Source: Rhizobium sp. WYJ-E13
Lineage (GTDB): Bacteria; Pseudomonadota; Alphaproteobacteria; Rhizobiales; Rhizobiaceae
Length of the DNA: 64,000 bases
Assembly (NCBI RefSeq): GCF_018987265.1
Contig: NZ_CP076853.1
Span: forward strand, 4,270,501 to 4,334,500
Reading direction: 5' to 3'
Shown here one piece after another: positions 54,581-62,908 of this stretch. Numbering within the stretch: position 1 is the first letter of the stretch; each line of letters starts with the position of its first letter. Both the position numbers and the translations under genes were made by a program. The notes under the pieces were generated by a model. That model was not told the origin of the DNA. It was given only the letters and a program-made list of their open reading frames with translations, and searched no databases.

Positions 54581-56119
54581 TCAATCCGCCGGAGGACTGG
54601 CGGGACGCTCGGCATAAAAGGCCTTTGCATCCGCCGTGAAAGCGGCGCGCTGGCCGGCGGTCGTATAGAACATGTGGCCGCCGCGATAGAGCTTCAGTGA
54701 CACGCGATTGTCCGCAAGCGACGGCGGAAGATGATCGACCACGTAGCGGCTGACGCCGTAGGGTGTCACGAGATCGCTGTAGCCATGGGCGATCAGTAGC
54801 TGGAAGGACGGGTTGGTAGCGAGCATCTGCCTGATGTCGTCGGTGGCGCTTGCCTGGAAACGTGAACCGCCGCCGCGGCCGCTGCCCCACTCCCAGCGCT
54901 GGCTGATATCGTTCTCGAGAAGGGTGTAGGTCATCTCTGTCTTGAAGCCGAGTTCGTTGCGGGCATAGTCGGCAAAGGCGCCGCCATAGGCGCGGGCGAA
55001 CCCGTCGAGGATTGGGTCGTTGCCGCGGTCCTGATCGGATTCCGGGTAGGGATCAGGTGTTGCGAAGGAGGCGTCATAGGGGCTCATCACTTCGCCGCCC
55101 TGCTGGCCGGAATGCTTGACGAAAACATCGCCGAGGAAGCCGCGATTGCGGATAACGACATCCTGCGGAATGCCGGTGAGGCTGGAGATCTTGCTGTAGA
55201 AGGCTGCTGCCCCATCGCCCGTCGGTGCGGGGCCGGCAAGCGTTGTGAGATACTCGCCAAGCGCAAAACTCTCAGCGTCGCGCTGGCCGGATTCGCTGAA
55301 GCTCTTGCGCCGGTCGGCTTCGGCGGCTGCCAATGAGGGGAATTCCAGTGCGGCACCCAGCGCGAACTGGTCGGCATTGAACATCAACTGCCCTTCGAGC
55401 AGCGGCGACAACATGACGGTGCCGGCGATGATGATGCCCTGGCTTTCCTGCAGCGAGGACGCCACTTTGGCGGCGCGGAACCCGCCATAACTTTCGCCGA
55501 GCAGGTATTTCGGCGAATTGGCGCGGTTGTTATGGGCGATGTAAAGCGCGATCGTCTTCGCCATCGTCTGCGCGTCAGTGCCGACCTTGTAATAGTTCGA
55601 GGCGTCGTCGGCCTTCACCGTGCGGCTCCAGCCGGTGCCGATGGGATCGATCAGCACGAGATCGGTGAAATCGAGCCAGCTATGCGTGTTATCGACGAGC
55701 TTGGCATTTGCGCCGTCACGACCATCGGGACCGAAATCCAGCACCTTCGGGCCGACGAGGCCGAGATGCAGGAATGCGGAAGCCGCACCCGGCCCGCCAT
55801 TGAAGGCGAAGGTGATCGGCCGGTTTGGCCCGGTATCCTTGGCGACATAAGCAGTGTAGAAAATTGCAGCGTTCTGCCCACCATCCTGGCCAAAGAGATC
55901 GAGCGTGCCGGCGGTCGCAGTGTAGGCGATCTTGCGCCCATCGGCTGCCGTAAGCACGTGTTCGGTGACGGAATCGGCTGGCAATAATTTGAGCATGCCC
56001 GCGCGTGCCGAATCCTGTTGGGCTGGCGCGGGGCGCTCACTGGGCTCCTGCGCGAAGGCAAGGGACGGCCCGAGCGTGGCAGTCAGCGCGGCGAAGAAAA
56101 GCAGGGATCGGAAGCGCAA
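54581..56119 (-). CDS. S10 family serine carboxypeptidase-like protein, TTG start
   Basis: A 512-residue exported alpha/beta-hydrolase. The signal peptide LRFRSLLFFAALTATLGPSLAFAQ is cleaved near residue 24. The nucleophile Ser is in LLGESYGGFRAAK near 220, and the oxyanion-hole element FNGGPGAASAFLHLG lies near 108-122. An Asp near 429 in the terminal blade and the His in RGGHMFYTTAGQ near 481 complete a triad. S10 enzymes are normally carboxypeptidases; bacterial members have unknown substrates. I choose the TTG at 56119 because GGAGGAG lies 7 bases upstream and it starts the signal peptide directly. Confidence 0.85.
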   Translation of the reverse strand: MRFRSLLFFAALTATLGPSLAFAQEPSERPAPAQQDSARAGMLKLLPADSVTEHVLTAADGRKIAYTATAGTLDLFGQDGGQNAAIFYTAYVAKDTGPNRPITFAFNGGPGAASAFLHLGLVGPKVLDFGPDGRDGANAKLVDNTHSWLDFTDLVLIDPIGTGWSRTVKADDASNYYKVGTDAQTMAKTIALYIAHNNRANSPKYLLGESYGGFRAAKVASSLQESQGIIIAGTVMLSPLLEGQLMFNADQFALGAALEFPSLAAAEADRRKSFSESGQRDAESFALGEYLTTLAGPAPTGDGAAAFYSKISSLTGIPQDVVIRNRGFLGDVFVKHSGQQGGEVMSPYDASFATPDPYPESDQDRGNDPILDGFARAYGGAFADYARNELGFKTEMTYTLLENDISQRWEWGSGRGGGSRFQASATDDIRQMLATNPSFQLLIAHGYSDLVTPYGVSRYVVDHLPPSLADNRVSLKLYRGGHMFYTTAGQRAAFTADAKAFYAERPASPPAD

Positions 56120-56219
56120 GTATATCTCCTCCGGCGGGTGCGGGATGCGGTTGAGATAGGGTAGCAGCCGCATCTCTTCGATGTGCATCAAGAGATGGTG
56201 ATGTGCAAGTGAGCCTGGC

Positions 56220-57506
56220 TCATTCGCCCTTCTCGATGGTACGCGTATTCACATGCAGCGCCCGTCCTGCCTGCCACCCGTTGAAGGCCGCACCAAGGCC
56301 GAGCGCAACGAAAAGCACTGCGCACCAGGCAAAGCTTCCCGTCCAGCCGCGGATCAGTCCGACGATGAACGGGCCGATTGCGGCGAGCAGATAGCCGACG
56401 CATTGCGCCATGCCGGAAAGGTGAGCGGCGACATGCGGATCGCGCGAACGCAGCACGATGGTTGTCATCGCCGCAGCAATGAGCCCGCCCTGGCCGATCC
56501 CCTGCAGGACAGCCCAGACCCAGACGGAAGAAAGTGGTGCGAAGAGCAGACCGAGAAGTGCTGCGACGGAGAAAGCGCAGAGCGTCACATTGATAAGGCG
56601 CTGGTCTTTACCGCGCACGGCAATGTGCGGCACGACGAGGCAGGCGGCCGCCTGCACCATGACGGATGCGGAGACGATGCCGCCAGCCGTAACGCCATCA
56701 AGCCCGCGCTCACGCAAGATCGGCACCAGCCAGCCGAAGACGCAATAGGCGAGTGCCGACTGCAGGCCCATGAAAAGCGTGACCTGCCAGGCGAGCTTGT
56801 CCCGCCATAGCCCTTCGACGCGAAAACCGCTGCGCCGCGGCTGTCGACCGCTCGCAATGACCTGCGGCAGCCAGATCAGCCCAGTGACGAGAACGGGCAA
56901 GGCCCAGACGGCGAGCGCGCCTTCCAGCGAGCCGCCAAGTGCATGTTCGATCGGCAGCGTCAGGCCGGCAGCACTTGCAGCACCTGCGCAGAGCGCCATC
57001 GTATAGAGGCCGGTCATCAGAGCCGCATTCGCAGCGAAGTCGCGCTTTACCAGTCCGGGCAGCAACACGTTGCCGACGGCGATCGCAGCACCCGCAAGTG
57101 CGGTGCCGAGAAAAAGCAGCGGAATGGAAGAAAGGCCGCGCAGTGCCGTGCCGAGGGTCAGCAGCAGGAGTACGCCAAGCAGTGTCCGTTCCGAGCCGAT
57201 GCGCTGGGCAAGTCGCGGAGCCAGCGGTGAAAAGGCGCCGAGGCAGACGACAGGAAGCGTCGTTAGAAGACTGGCGCCGAGTGGCGACAGGCCGAGCTCG
57301 ATACGGATTTCCGGCAGAAGGGCGGAAGCGCTGGAAAACAGCGGCCGCAGATTAAACGCGATCAGCACGAGGCTGGCACCGAGTAGGAAGCGGGCAGTCA
57401 TGCTCTGCTTCTGCGGCGGCAGCGGTGCCGGCACACTGTCGATTTCGGCATCGATCATCGTCTCGTCGACGGCGTCGAGCGCGGCATTCTGTATGGACAT
57501 GGTCAT
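56220..57506 (-). CDS. CynX/NimT family MFS transporter
   Basis: A 428-residue, twelve-segment MFS protein. The family N-terminal section includes ALVLIAFNLRPLFSSAS-like sequence near residues 45-62, with LRPLFSSASALLPEI typical of CynX-like carriers. The CynX group exports cyanate or nitroimidazole-like compounds; others are unassigned. The ATG start at 57506 overlaps the upstream GntR stop by 4 bases, so regulator and carrier are one operon. Confidence 0.88.
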   Translation of the reverse strand: MTMSIQNAALDAVDETMIDAEIDSVPAPLPPQKQSMTARFLLGASLVLIAFNLRPLFSSASALLPEIRIELGLSPLGASLLTTLPVVCLGAFSPLAPRLAQRIGSERTLLGVLLLLTLGTALRGLSSIPLLFLGTALAGAAIAVGNVLLPGLVKRDFAANAALMTGLYTMALCAGAASAAGLTLPIEHALGGSLEGALAVWALPVLVTGLIWLPQVIASGRQPRRSGFRVEGLWRDKLAWQVTLFMGLQSALAYCVFGWLVPILRERGLDGVTAGGIVSASVMVQAAACLVVPHIAVRGKDQRLINVTLCAFSVAALLGLLFAPLSSVWVWAVLQGIGQGGLIAAAMTTIVLRSRDPHVAAHLSGMAQCVGYLLAAIGPFIVGLIRGWTGSFAWCAVLFVALGLGAAFNGWQAGRALHVNTRTIEKGE

Positions 57507-58186
57507 GAAAGAAGCATCCGGTCGAGGGCGGAAAGGACAGGCGCCATGAAGTCGCGCACGGCTGCATCGGCCTTGCCGGGATCGCCGGTCTCGATGGCGT
57601 CGACGATCGCCTGATGTGCCTGCATGTCGGGCTCGGGGATCGCCTTATCGAGTGTGGCGGCAATGGTCTCTGCGATCGAAGTGGAGAAGAAATCATAGAT
57701 CTCGATCATCGCCCGGTTGCCGGAGGCGGCGATGACGGCCTTGTGGAAGGCAAGGTCGCGTTCGATGAAGCCTGCCGGATCGCCGCCTTCATAATTGCCA
57801 CGCTCGGCAAGCAGCACGCGAAGCCCGGCGATGGCGTCGGGCGTCTTGCGGATGGCGGCCAGACGTGCGCCTTCGACATCGAGCGCGCAGCGCGCCTCGA
57901 ACTGGTCGCGCAGGCTGGCGCGCCGCGCCATGGTGAGCGGCAGGCTGTTATCGGTGATCGAGAGCACATAAGTGCCGGAGCCCTGTCGCGTTTCCAGGAG
58001 GCCTTGCGAGACGAGAACGCGCACGGCTTCGCGCACCGTACCGCGACTGACCGACAGCATAGCCGAGAGCGAGGCTTCGTTCGGCAGTTTCTCGCCGACA
58101 GCCCAGCGCTTGGCGAGGATCTCGCTGCGGATCGCTTCGCTGGCCGTGTCGGCAAGATTGGTCTTGCTGAGAGGTTGCATGTGCAT
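57503..58186 (-). CDS. FadR/GntR-family transcriptional regulator (FCD domain)
   Basis: A 227-residue regulator: winged HTH (EILAKRWAVGEKLPNEASLSAMLSVSRGTVREAVRVL, residues 22-58) and an FCD ligand-binding all-helical domain with metal ligands (ERDLAFHKAVIAASGN near residues 140-155; AHQAIVDAIETGD near 192). The start is ATG at 58186 or 58180 (M-H-M). A 41-base palindrome covers 58183-58223, overlapping the first start, indicating tight autoregulation of this operon. Confidence 0.92.
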   Translation of the reverse strand: MHMQPLSKTNLADTASEAIRSEILAKRWAVGEKLPNEASLSAMLSVSRGTVREAVRVLVSQGLLETRQGSGTYVLSITDNSLPLTMARRASLRDQFEARCALDVEGARLAAIRKTPDAIAGLRVLLAERGNYEGGDPAGFIERDLAFHKAVIAASGNRAMIEIYDFFSTSIAETIAATLDKAIPEPDMQAHQAIVDAIETGDPGKADAAVRDFMAPVLSALDRMLLS

Positions 58187-58223
58187 TATTCATAAAGTCA
58201 TCCGATGACTTTATGAATAATGC
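58183..58223. promoter_or_regulatory. 41-base perfect palindrome, candidate GntR operator
   Basis: Twenty-base arms (58183-58202 and 58204-58223) are exact reverse complements around one C (58203), with the core AAGTCATC-C-GATGACTT. It covers the 5' ATG of the GntR gene and the sequence just upstream. No T-tract follows, so it is an operator rather than a terminator. FadR/FCD regulators bind shorter palindromes inside such elements. Confidence 0.75.
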
Positions 58224-58257
58224 TGTTCCTCTTGAGCGTCAATGGCTCAATGAAGGC

Positions 58258-58290
58258 AATAAAAAAAGGGCCGCTTTCGCGACCCTTTCC
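58258..58290 (-). terminator. Intrinsic terminator of the 23-codon gene
   Basis: On the minus strand AAAGGGTCGC, loop GAAA, GCGGCCCTTT and then a run of T (TTTTTTTATTG). A stable GNRA-looped stem with a textbook T-tract, about 60 bases past the stop at 58348. Confidence 0.8.
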
Positions 58291-58347
58291 ATGAGGTTTG
58301 GCCTGTAATTGGCCGGACCGTCTTATGCGGTCCCAGGAAGGCTGGGT

Positions 58348-58419
58348 TTAGAACGAGGGCTGCCTCGCTTTCATCACCACTTCCATGCCCATTACGAGGT
58401 CCGAAAACTCATTAGACAT
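58348..58419 (-). CDS. 23-residue peptide gene, PqqA-like central motif
   Basis: A 24-codon frame starting at the ATG 58419, with AAGGAAGGTGATCC ending one base before it. This is close to the full anti-Shine-Dalgarno complement and implies very high translation. A candidate promoter and a strong terminator bracket it. The peptide starts MSNEFSDLV and continues GMEVVMKARQPSF. The GMEV block resembles the G-[ML]-E-V core of PqqA, the PQQ precursor, but the Tyr that would cross-link four residues after Glu is Lys. No pqqBCDE or radical-SAM gene is near. It could be a divergent RiPP precursor or an unrelated small protein. Confidence 0.6.
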   Translation of the reverse strand: MSNEFSDLVMGMEVVMKARQPSF

Positions 58420-58456
58420 TGGATCACCTTCCTTTCGTTACGTTGACGATGATCTA

Positions 58457-58485
58457 AAAGTAGGCTGATTCCCCTGAGATGCAAG
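58457..58485 (-). promoter_or_regulatory. Candidate promoter of the 23-codon gene
   Basis: Minus strand CTTGCA (58480-58485), 17-base spacer, TACTTT (58457-58462). This gives a leader of about 30 bases before the ATG at 58419, holding only the ribosome site. Fits the rhizobial housekeeping pattern moderately. Confidence 0.4.
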
Positions 58486-58729
58486 AGGAAAACGCGTGGC
58501 TGCCTTTTAGCCGGAATCTGGATATGTCGTTCAGTTATCTGATTTTCTGTCGTTGCGATCACGCAAATCCATATCGTTTTTGCGGAAAGTGATCTTGGCC
58601 GGCGTCAAGAATTCGTCATCTTCGTCTTGCAAATCGGGTGGCTGTTAAGCCGTTGTTAGCCGTAGGATTCGACAATCCAAGACGTTTTCAGCATTTCAGC
58701 CGCGGCAGGCGGCGGGCCGGAGCAAGAGC

Positions 58730-59542
58730 ATGTGTCGCTGGGCAGCCTATCGCGGAGACCCCCTCTATCTGGAGGAGCTGGTATCTTCGCCCGCCCATTC
58801 CCTGATCGAGCAATCCCATTGCGCCACCCGCGCCAAGACGGCGACGAACGGCGATGGCTTCGGCATTGCCTGGTATGGTGACCGACCGGAGCCGGGCCGC
58901 TACCGCGATATCCTGCCGGCCTGGTCCGACTGCAATCTGAAGAGCCTTGCGCGGCAGATCCGCTCGCCGCTTTTCCTTGCCCATGTGCGGGCCGCGACCG
59001 GCGGCGGCACGCGGCGCGACAACTGCCATCCCTTCACGCATGAAACCTGGTCCTTCATGCATAACGGCCAGATTTCCGGTTTCGAGCGTCTGCGCCGGCC
59101 GATGGAAACCATGCTGGATGACGAGCTCTTCAACGCCCGCACCGGCACGACGGATTCCGAGCTCCTGTTTCTTCTCGCTCTGCAGTTCGGTCTTCGGGAT
59201 GCACCGATCGCTGCCATGGCGCAGACCATCGCTTTCGTCGAAGGCCTGGCGGAAGGTATTCTGGGATCCGTGCTGCTGCGCTTCACCGCTGCCTTCTCGG
59301 ATGGAAAGTCTCTTTACGCGGTCCGCTATGCTACTGACCGCAAAGCGCCGACCCTCTATGGATCGCCGCTTGCCAAGGGCTACTGCCTCGTGTCGGAGCC
59401 GCTGAACGATGATGGCGATGCGTGGCAGGAAATTCCCGATGGCAGTGCCGTGACCGTCGGCGTCGACGGTTTGGAGATCACGGCTTTCCAGCCCGAAAAG
59501 CGTGCATCCGCAAGATTGGAGCCCGTCTCTATTCCCGCATGA
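58730..59542 (+). CDS. Class II glutamine amidotransferase (EgtC/YafJ-like)
   Basis: A 270-residue Ntn hydrolase-type protein. Cys2 after Met removal is the nucleophile (MCRWAAYRG), with TNGDGFGIAWYG near residues 39-50, the glutamine-binding LAHVRAATGGG near 83-93, and FMHNGQISGFERLRRPM near 108-124. It hydrolyses glutamine or a gamma-glutamyl amide; no synthetase partner is fused or adjacent. ATG has GGAG 7 bases upstream. It overlaps the convergent coaBC by 14 bases. Confidence 0.9.
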   Translation: MCRWAAYRGDPLYLEELVSSPAHSLIEQSHCATRAKTATNGDGFGIAWYGDRPEPGRYRDILPAWSDCNLKSLARQIRSPLFLAHVRAATGGGTRRDNCHPFTHETWSFMHNGQISGFERLRRPMETMLDDELFNARTGTTDSELLFLLALQFGLRDAPIAAMAQTIAFVEGLAEGILGSVLLRFTAAFSDGKSLYAVRYATDRKAPTLYGSPLAKGYCLVSEPLNDDGDAWQEIPDGSAVTVGVDGLEITAFQPEKRASARLEPVSIPA

Positions 59543-60740
59543 GCCGCTCGGCGATCAGCGCGGCCAGCCGCTCTGCCACTTCATCCTTGGAAAGATCGGG
59601 CCATTGTTCGATACCGTCGCGGCGGATGAGTTTTACGCTGTTGCGCGTCCCGCCCATGATGCCGGTCGATGGTGAAACGTCATTGGCGACGATCAGGTCC
59701 GCACCTTTGCGCTCAAGCTTCAGCTTGGCATTGGCCTCGACATCCTGTGTCTCTGCGGCAAAGCCGATCACCAGTTTCGGCCGCGTCGTATGATGACCGA
59801 CGGTCTTGAGAATGTCGGGGTTCTCCGTCAGCGCCAGCGTCGGAATGGATTCGCCCGGATGTTTCTTGATCTTCTGATCGGCAGCCGAGGCAACGCGCCA
59901 GTCGGCAACAGCAGCCACCATCACGGCGACATCGGCGGGGAGGGCGGCAAGCACCGCATCGCGCATCTCCTCGGCTCGTTCGACAGGCACCACCCTGACA
60001 CCGACGGGATCGGGAATGGTCACGGGACCGGACACCAGCGTTACATCGGCGCCGAGCCGCGCAAGTGCCGCGGCAATGGCATGCCCCTGCCGGCCCGAGG
60101 AGCGGTTGGCGATGTAGCGTACCGGATCGATCGGCTCATGCGTCGGGCCTGATGTGACGATCGCCCGCTTGCCGGCAAGCGGCTTCGGACCGTCATGGAG
60201 AAGAGCTTCGGCAGCAGCGACGATCTCCAGAGGCTCGGCCATCCGGCCCGTGCCCGCTTCACGGCTTTCCGCCATCTCACCGGCCATAGGGCCGATGAAG
60301 CGGATGCCGTCCCGCCGCAAGGTCTCGACATTGCGTTTTGTCGCCGGATGCGTCCACATTTTCGGGTTCATCGCCGGTGCCGCAAGCACCGGCCGGTCGG
60401 TGGCGAGCAGCACGGTGGAGGCGAGATCGTCGGCAAGGCCATGCGCCATCTTCGCCATCAGGTCGGCGGTGGCGGGCGCAATCAGCACCAGGTCACAATC
60501 GCGCGCCAGCCGGATATGGCCAACATCCTGTTCGTCCTGGCGGGAAAAGAGGTCGGTGAAGACATGGTCGGCTGCCAATGCTCCAACCGCCAGCGGAGTC
60601 ACGAACTCCTGCGCACCCCTTGTCATGATCGGGCGCACGGAAGCGCCGCGTTCCCCCAGGCGTCGGATGAGATCGAGGCTCTTATAGGCCGCGATGCCGC
60701 CCGAGATGATGAGGAGGATGCGTTTGCCGCTGAGAGTCAT
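59529..60740 (-). CDS. coaBC: Bifunctional phosphopantothenoylcysteine decarboxylase / phosphopantothenate-cysteine ligase
   Basis: A 403-residue enzyme for coenzyme A synthesis. The N-terminal CoaC flavoprotein domain (residues 1-190) starts KRILLIISGGIAAYKSLDLIRRLG and carries LIAPATADLMAKMAHGLADDL near 90-110 and AMNPKMW near 128, with the catalytic His in a TH-P context. The C-terminal CoaB domain has VTSGPTHEPIDPVRYIANRSSG near 197-218 and FAAETQDVEANAKLKLERKGAD near 325. Start at 60740 from domain alignment; the open frame to 61790 is read-through of non-coding sequence. Confidence 0.95.
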   Translation of the reverse strand: MTLSGKRILLIISGGIAAYKSLDLIRRLGERGASVRPIMTRGAQEFVTPLAVGALAADHVFTDLFSRQDEQDVGHIRLARDCDLVLIAPATADLMAKMAHGLADDLASTVLLATDRPVLAAPAMNPKMWTHPATKRNVETLRRDGIRFIGPMAGEMAESREAGTGRMAEPLEIVAAAEALLHDGPKPLAGKRAIVTSGPTHEPIDPVRYIANRSSGRQGHAIAAALARLGADVTLVSGPVTIPDPVGVRVVPVERAEEMRDAVLAALPADVAVMVAAVADWRVASAADQKIKKHPGESIPTLALTENPDILKTVGHHTTRPKLVIGFAAETQDVEANAKLKLERKGADLIVANDVSPSTGIMGGTRNSVKLIRRDGIEQWPDLSKDEVAERLAALIAERLMRE

Positions 60741-60811
60741 GTTTTTCCCTGCCGCTTCTCTGAACGGGTAAGACCCTAAGCCTTTGGCGGAAAACATGCA
60801 ATCACCGGCGC

Positions 60812-61732
60812 TCAGGCGTGTTTGACCCGCTTTGCCGTGAAGATCGCGATCGCCATGCCGACGCCGATCAGCTGCAGGATCGCGCCGCCGGCCTCGGCTA
60901 CGGTCGGCATGCGCTGCTCGAACAGGAAGCCATAAAACAGGCCGAAGACGGTTTCCGCAACGATCAGCTGCGCAGCAAGCGCCAGCGGCAGAAGGCGCGA
61001 GGCAATCATCCAGCACAGCGTGGCAAGCCACGAGCCGGCAATGCCCATGATTGTCGCCCACAGCACGAAGTGAAAGGTCTGCGAACTGGTGAAGCTGACA
61101 GTCTCCCCGAGCGAGGTGAAGGGCAGGAGGACGAGTGCGCCGATGCCGGCGCCGATCCCCTGCAAGGCGGTCCAGTGCATGGCGCTTGGCGCATCCTGCG
61201 ACTGCATGACCGCAGCGCTCATCATGCCATAGGCGACCCAGAGCGCCAGTCCGATCAGCGCGGCGACGATGCCGAGGAGGATTTCCGGCTGATCGCTGGC
61301 GGATGTCGTGGCGAAGATCGAGACATTCACCCAGCCGATGCCGACGCCTATCAGGATCAGCGGTATTGCCAGTGTTCTCCAGTCGATGGACCGGTCCTTG
61401 AGATTGGCGATGATGGCAAGCAATCCAGGCATCGTGCCGATGACGAGCGGTGGAATGGCGGTGCCTGCGTAACGCACGGCATAGGAAATACTCATGAAGT
61501 AGCCGACATAACCGATGCTGCCGAGCGCAATGCCGGTCAGAACAAGCGACCGCCGCAAACCCACCGGACGAAAGCGCGGATTGATCATCAGGATAAGGCT
61601 GACGACGGCAAAAAGCCCGTAGCGTGCCACCGTCAGGTCGATCGCCGTATAGGGCGCGACGACGCGCGGGGCGACGAAGCTCAGCCCCCATAGCGCGCAG
61701 GTGGCAAGACCGCACAGGATGCCGATCAGCAT
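60812..61732 (-). CDS. EamA/DMT family transporter
   Basis: A 306-residue, ten-segment protein. It begins LIGILCGLATCALWGLSFVAPRVVAP, with the family's N-terminal W-G-x-x-F feature, and the second repeat begins near residue 158 (GLALWVAYGMMS). Substrate unknown. Divergent from the NmrA-like gene; the 251-base gap holds three AGTCAC/GTGACT half-sites. Confidence 0.9.
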   Translation of the reverse strand: MLIGILCGLATCALWGLSFVAPRVVAPYTAIDLTVARYGLFAVVSLILMINPRFRPVGLRRSLVLTGIALGSIGYVGYFMSISYAVRYAGTAIPPLVIGTMPGLLAIIANLKDRSIDWRTLAIPLILIGVGIGWVNVSIFATTSASDQPEILLGIVAALIGLALWVAYGMMSAAVMQSQDAPSAMHWTALQGIGAGIGALVLLPFTSLGETVSFTSSQTFHFVLWATIMGIAGSWLATLCWMIASRLLPLALAAQLIVAETVFGLFYGFLFEQRMPTVAEAGGAILQLIGVGMAIAIFTAKRVKHA

Positions 61733-61896
61733 GTGAAACTCCGAAGAGGTGGGGACCGGGCTCCGGGAGAAAGGGATCGGGAGCTGTCACGGAAAGATGT
61801 TGTCTAGCCCGATATGCCCTATCACGCGGTTAAAAAGGGCCTACCTGCGACATGGCCAGGGCGGGTTTGGCAAACAGGATTTTATTACTGCTTTAA

Positions 61897-61934
61897 AGTC
61901 ACTAATCATGTGACTGAAGCGCACTTCAGTCACA
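61897..61934. promoter_or_regulatory. AGTCAC/GTGACT half-site cluster before the NmrA-like gene
   Basis: AGTCAC (61897-61902) faces GTGACT (61910-61915). The latter also belongs to an 11-base inverted repeat TGTGACTGAAG (61909-61919) / CTTCAGTCACA (61924-61934) with a 4-base spacer. The cluster ends about 50 bases before the ATG at 61984, a normal position for a repressor site. No regulator gene of the HxlR type, often linked to such oxidoreductases, is in the window. Confidence 0.5.
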
Positions 61935-61983
61935 GACCGTGTAGCAGCATAGTGGTGCCAACCCAATATAGGAGTTGCTCCCC

Positions 61984-62847
61984 ATGTTTGCTGTAACCGG
62001 AATGACAGGCCAGGTGGGCGCCGCTGTTGCCGACCATTTGCTGAAGGATAATGCGAAGGTCCGCGCCGTCGTCAGAAATCCCGAAAAGGCGGCCGGCTGG
62101 AAAGAGCGCGGCTGCGAGCTGGCTGTCGCCGACATGAATGACGCCACATCGCTGGCATCAGCCTTCAAGGGCGCAGAAGCGGTTTTCCTCGTCATCCCGC
62201 CGCTCTTCGACCCGACGCCGGGCTTTCCGGAAGTGAGGGACATGCTTGCAACGCTGAAGACTGCGCTCGGGGCGGCAAAGCCCGGAAAGCTCGTTTGCCT
62301 GTCGACGGTCGGCGCGCAGGCGACGCAGCCGAACCTGTTGAGCCAGCTTGGCATCGTCGAGAAGGAGCTTTCGACGCTCTCCCTCCCGGTCGCCTTCCTG
62401 CGCGCTGCCTGGTTCATGGAAAACGCCGCCTGGGATGTGATGCCGGCCCGCGAAAACGGCGTCATCCCGAGCTTCCTGCAGCCGCTCGATCGCGCCGTGC
62501 CGATGATCGCCGTGGACGATATTGGTGTGCTCGGTGCGAAGATGCTGCGCGAGGATTGGCAGGGCGTGCGTGTCGCCGAGCTGGAAGCGCAGGAGCGTGT
62601 CAGCCCGGCCATGATCGCCGCTGCCTTCACCAAGGCGCTCGGCAAGCCGGTGACGGCGGAGATCGTACCGAAGGGAAGCTGGGAAGAGCTGTTCCGTGCC
62701 CAGGGCATGAAGAACCCGGAACCGCGTATGCGCATGCTCGATGGTTTCAATGAAGGCTGGATCGACTTTGAGGGCGGTCGTGAGAAATCGCAGAAGGGCA
62801 CAACGTCAATCGAAACGGCGATCCGCCGTCTCGTCGACGGCGCATGA
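61984..62847 (+). CDS. NmrA-like NAD(P)-binding oxidoreductase
   Basis: A 287-residue atypical SDR. The Rossmann motif is TGMTGQVGAAVADHLL at residues 5-20 (T-G-x-x-G-x-x-G), with VRNPEKAAGWKERG near 35, and VCLSTVGAQATQPN near 104. The typical Tyr-x-x-x-Lys pair is absent, as in NmrA/QorB-like proteins, which sense or reduce quinones with NADPH. The ATG at 61984 is preceded by AGGAG 10 bases upstream. Its terminator follows 4 bases after the stop. Confidence 0.85.
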   Translation: MFAVTGMTGQVGAAVADHLLKDNAKVRAVVRNPEKAAGWKERGCELAVADMNDATSLASAFKGAEAVFLVIPPLFDPTPGFPEVRDMLATLKTALGAAKPGKLVCLSTVGAQATQPNLLSQLGIVEKELSTLSLPVAFLRAAWFMENAAWDVMPARENGVIPSFLQPLDRAVPMIAVDDIGVLGAKMLREDWQGVRVAELEAQERVSPAMIAAAFTKALGKPVTAEIVPKGSWEELFRAQGMKNPEPRMRMLDGFNEGWIDFEGGREKSQKGTTSIETAIRRLVDGA

Positions 62848-62850
62848 ACG

Positions 62851-62883
62851 AGAAGGCCGCGGTGGGAGGAACCGCGGCCTTCT
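62851..62883 (+). terminator. Hairpin terminator of the NmrA-like gene
   Basis: AGAAGGCCGCGGT (62851-62863) pairs exactly with ACCGCGGCCTTCT (62871-62883), with the loop GGGAGGA. The stem starts 4 bases after the stop. The T-tract is weak (CATATCT), so release may be incomplete. Confidence 0.65.
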
Positions 62884-62908
62884 CATATCTACGAGATAGG
62901 CTTCACCC

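Noticed and set aside
58348..58419. The 23-codon gene as a true pqqA
   Set aside because: The essential Tyr is Lys and no pqqBCDE genes are adjacent, so it is not called pqqA despite the similar core.
60741..61790. Apparent 753-residue fusion of an upstream domain with coaBC
   Set aside because: The extra 350 residues are Arg/His-rich and lie in another frame of the EamA gene. CoaBC has its normal start at 60740.
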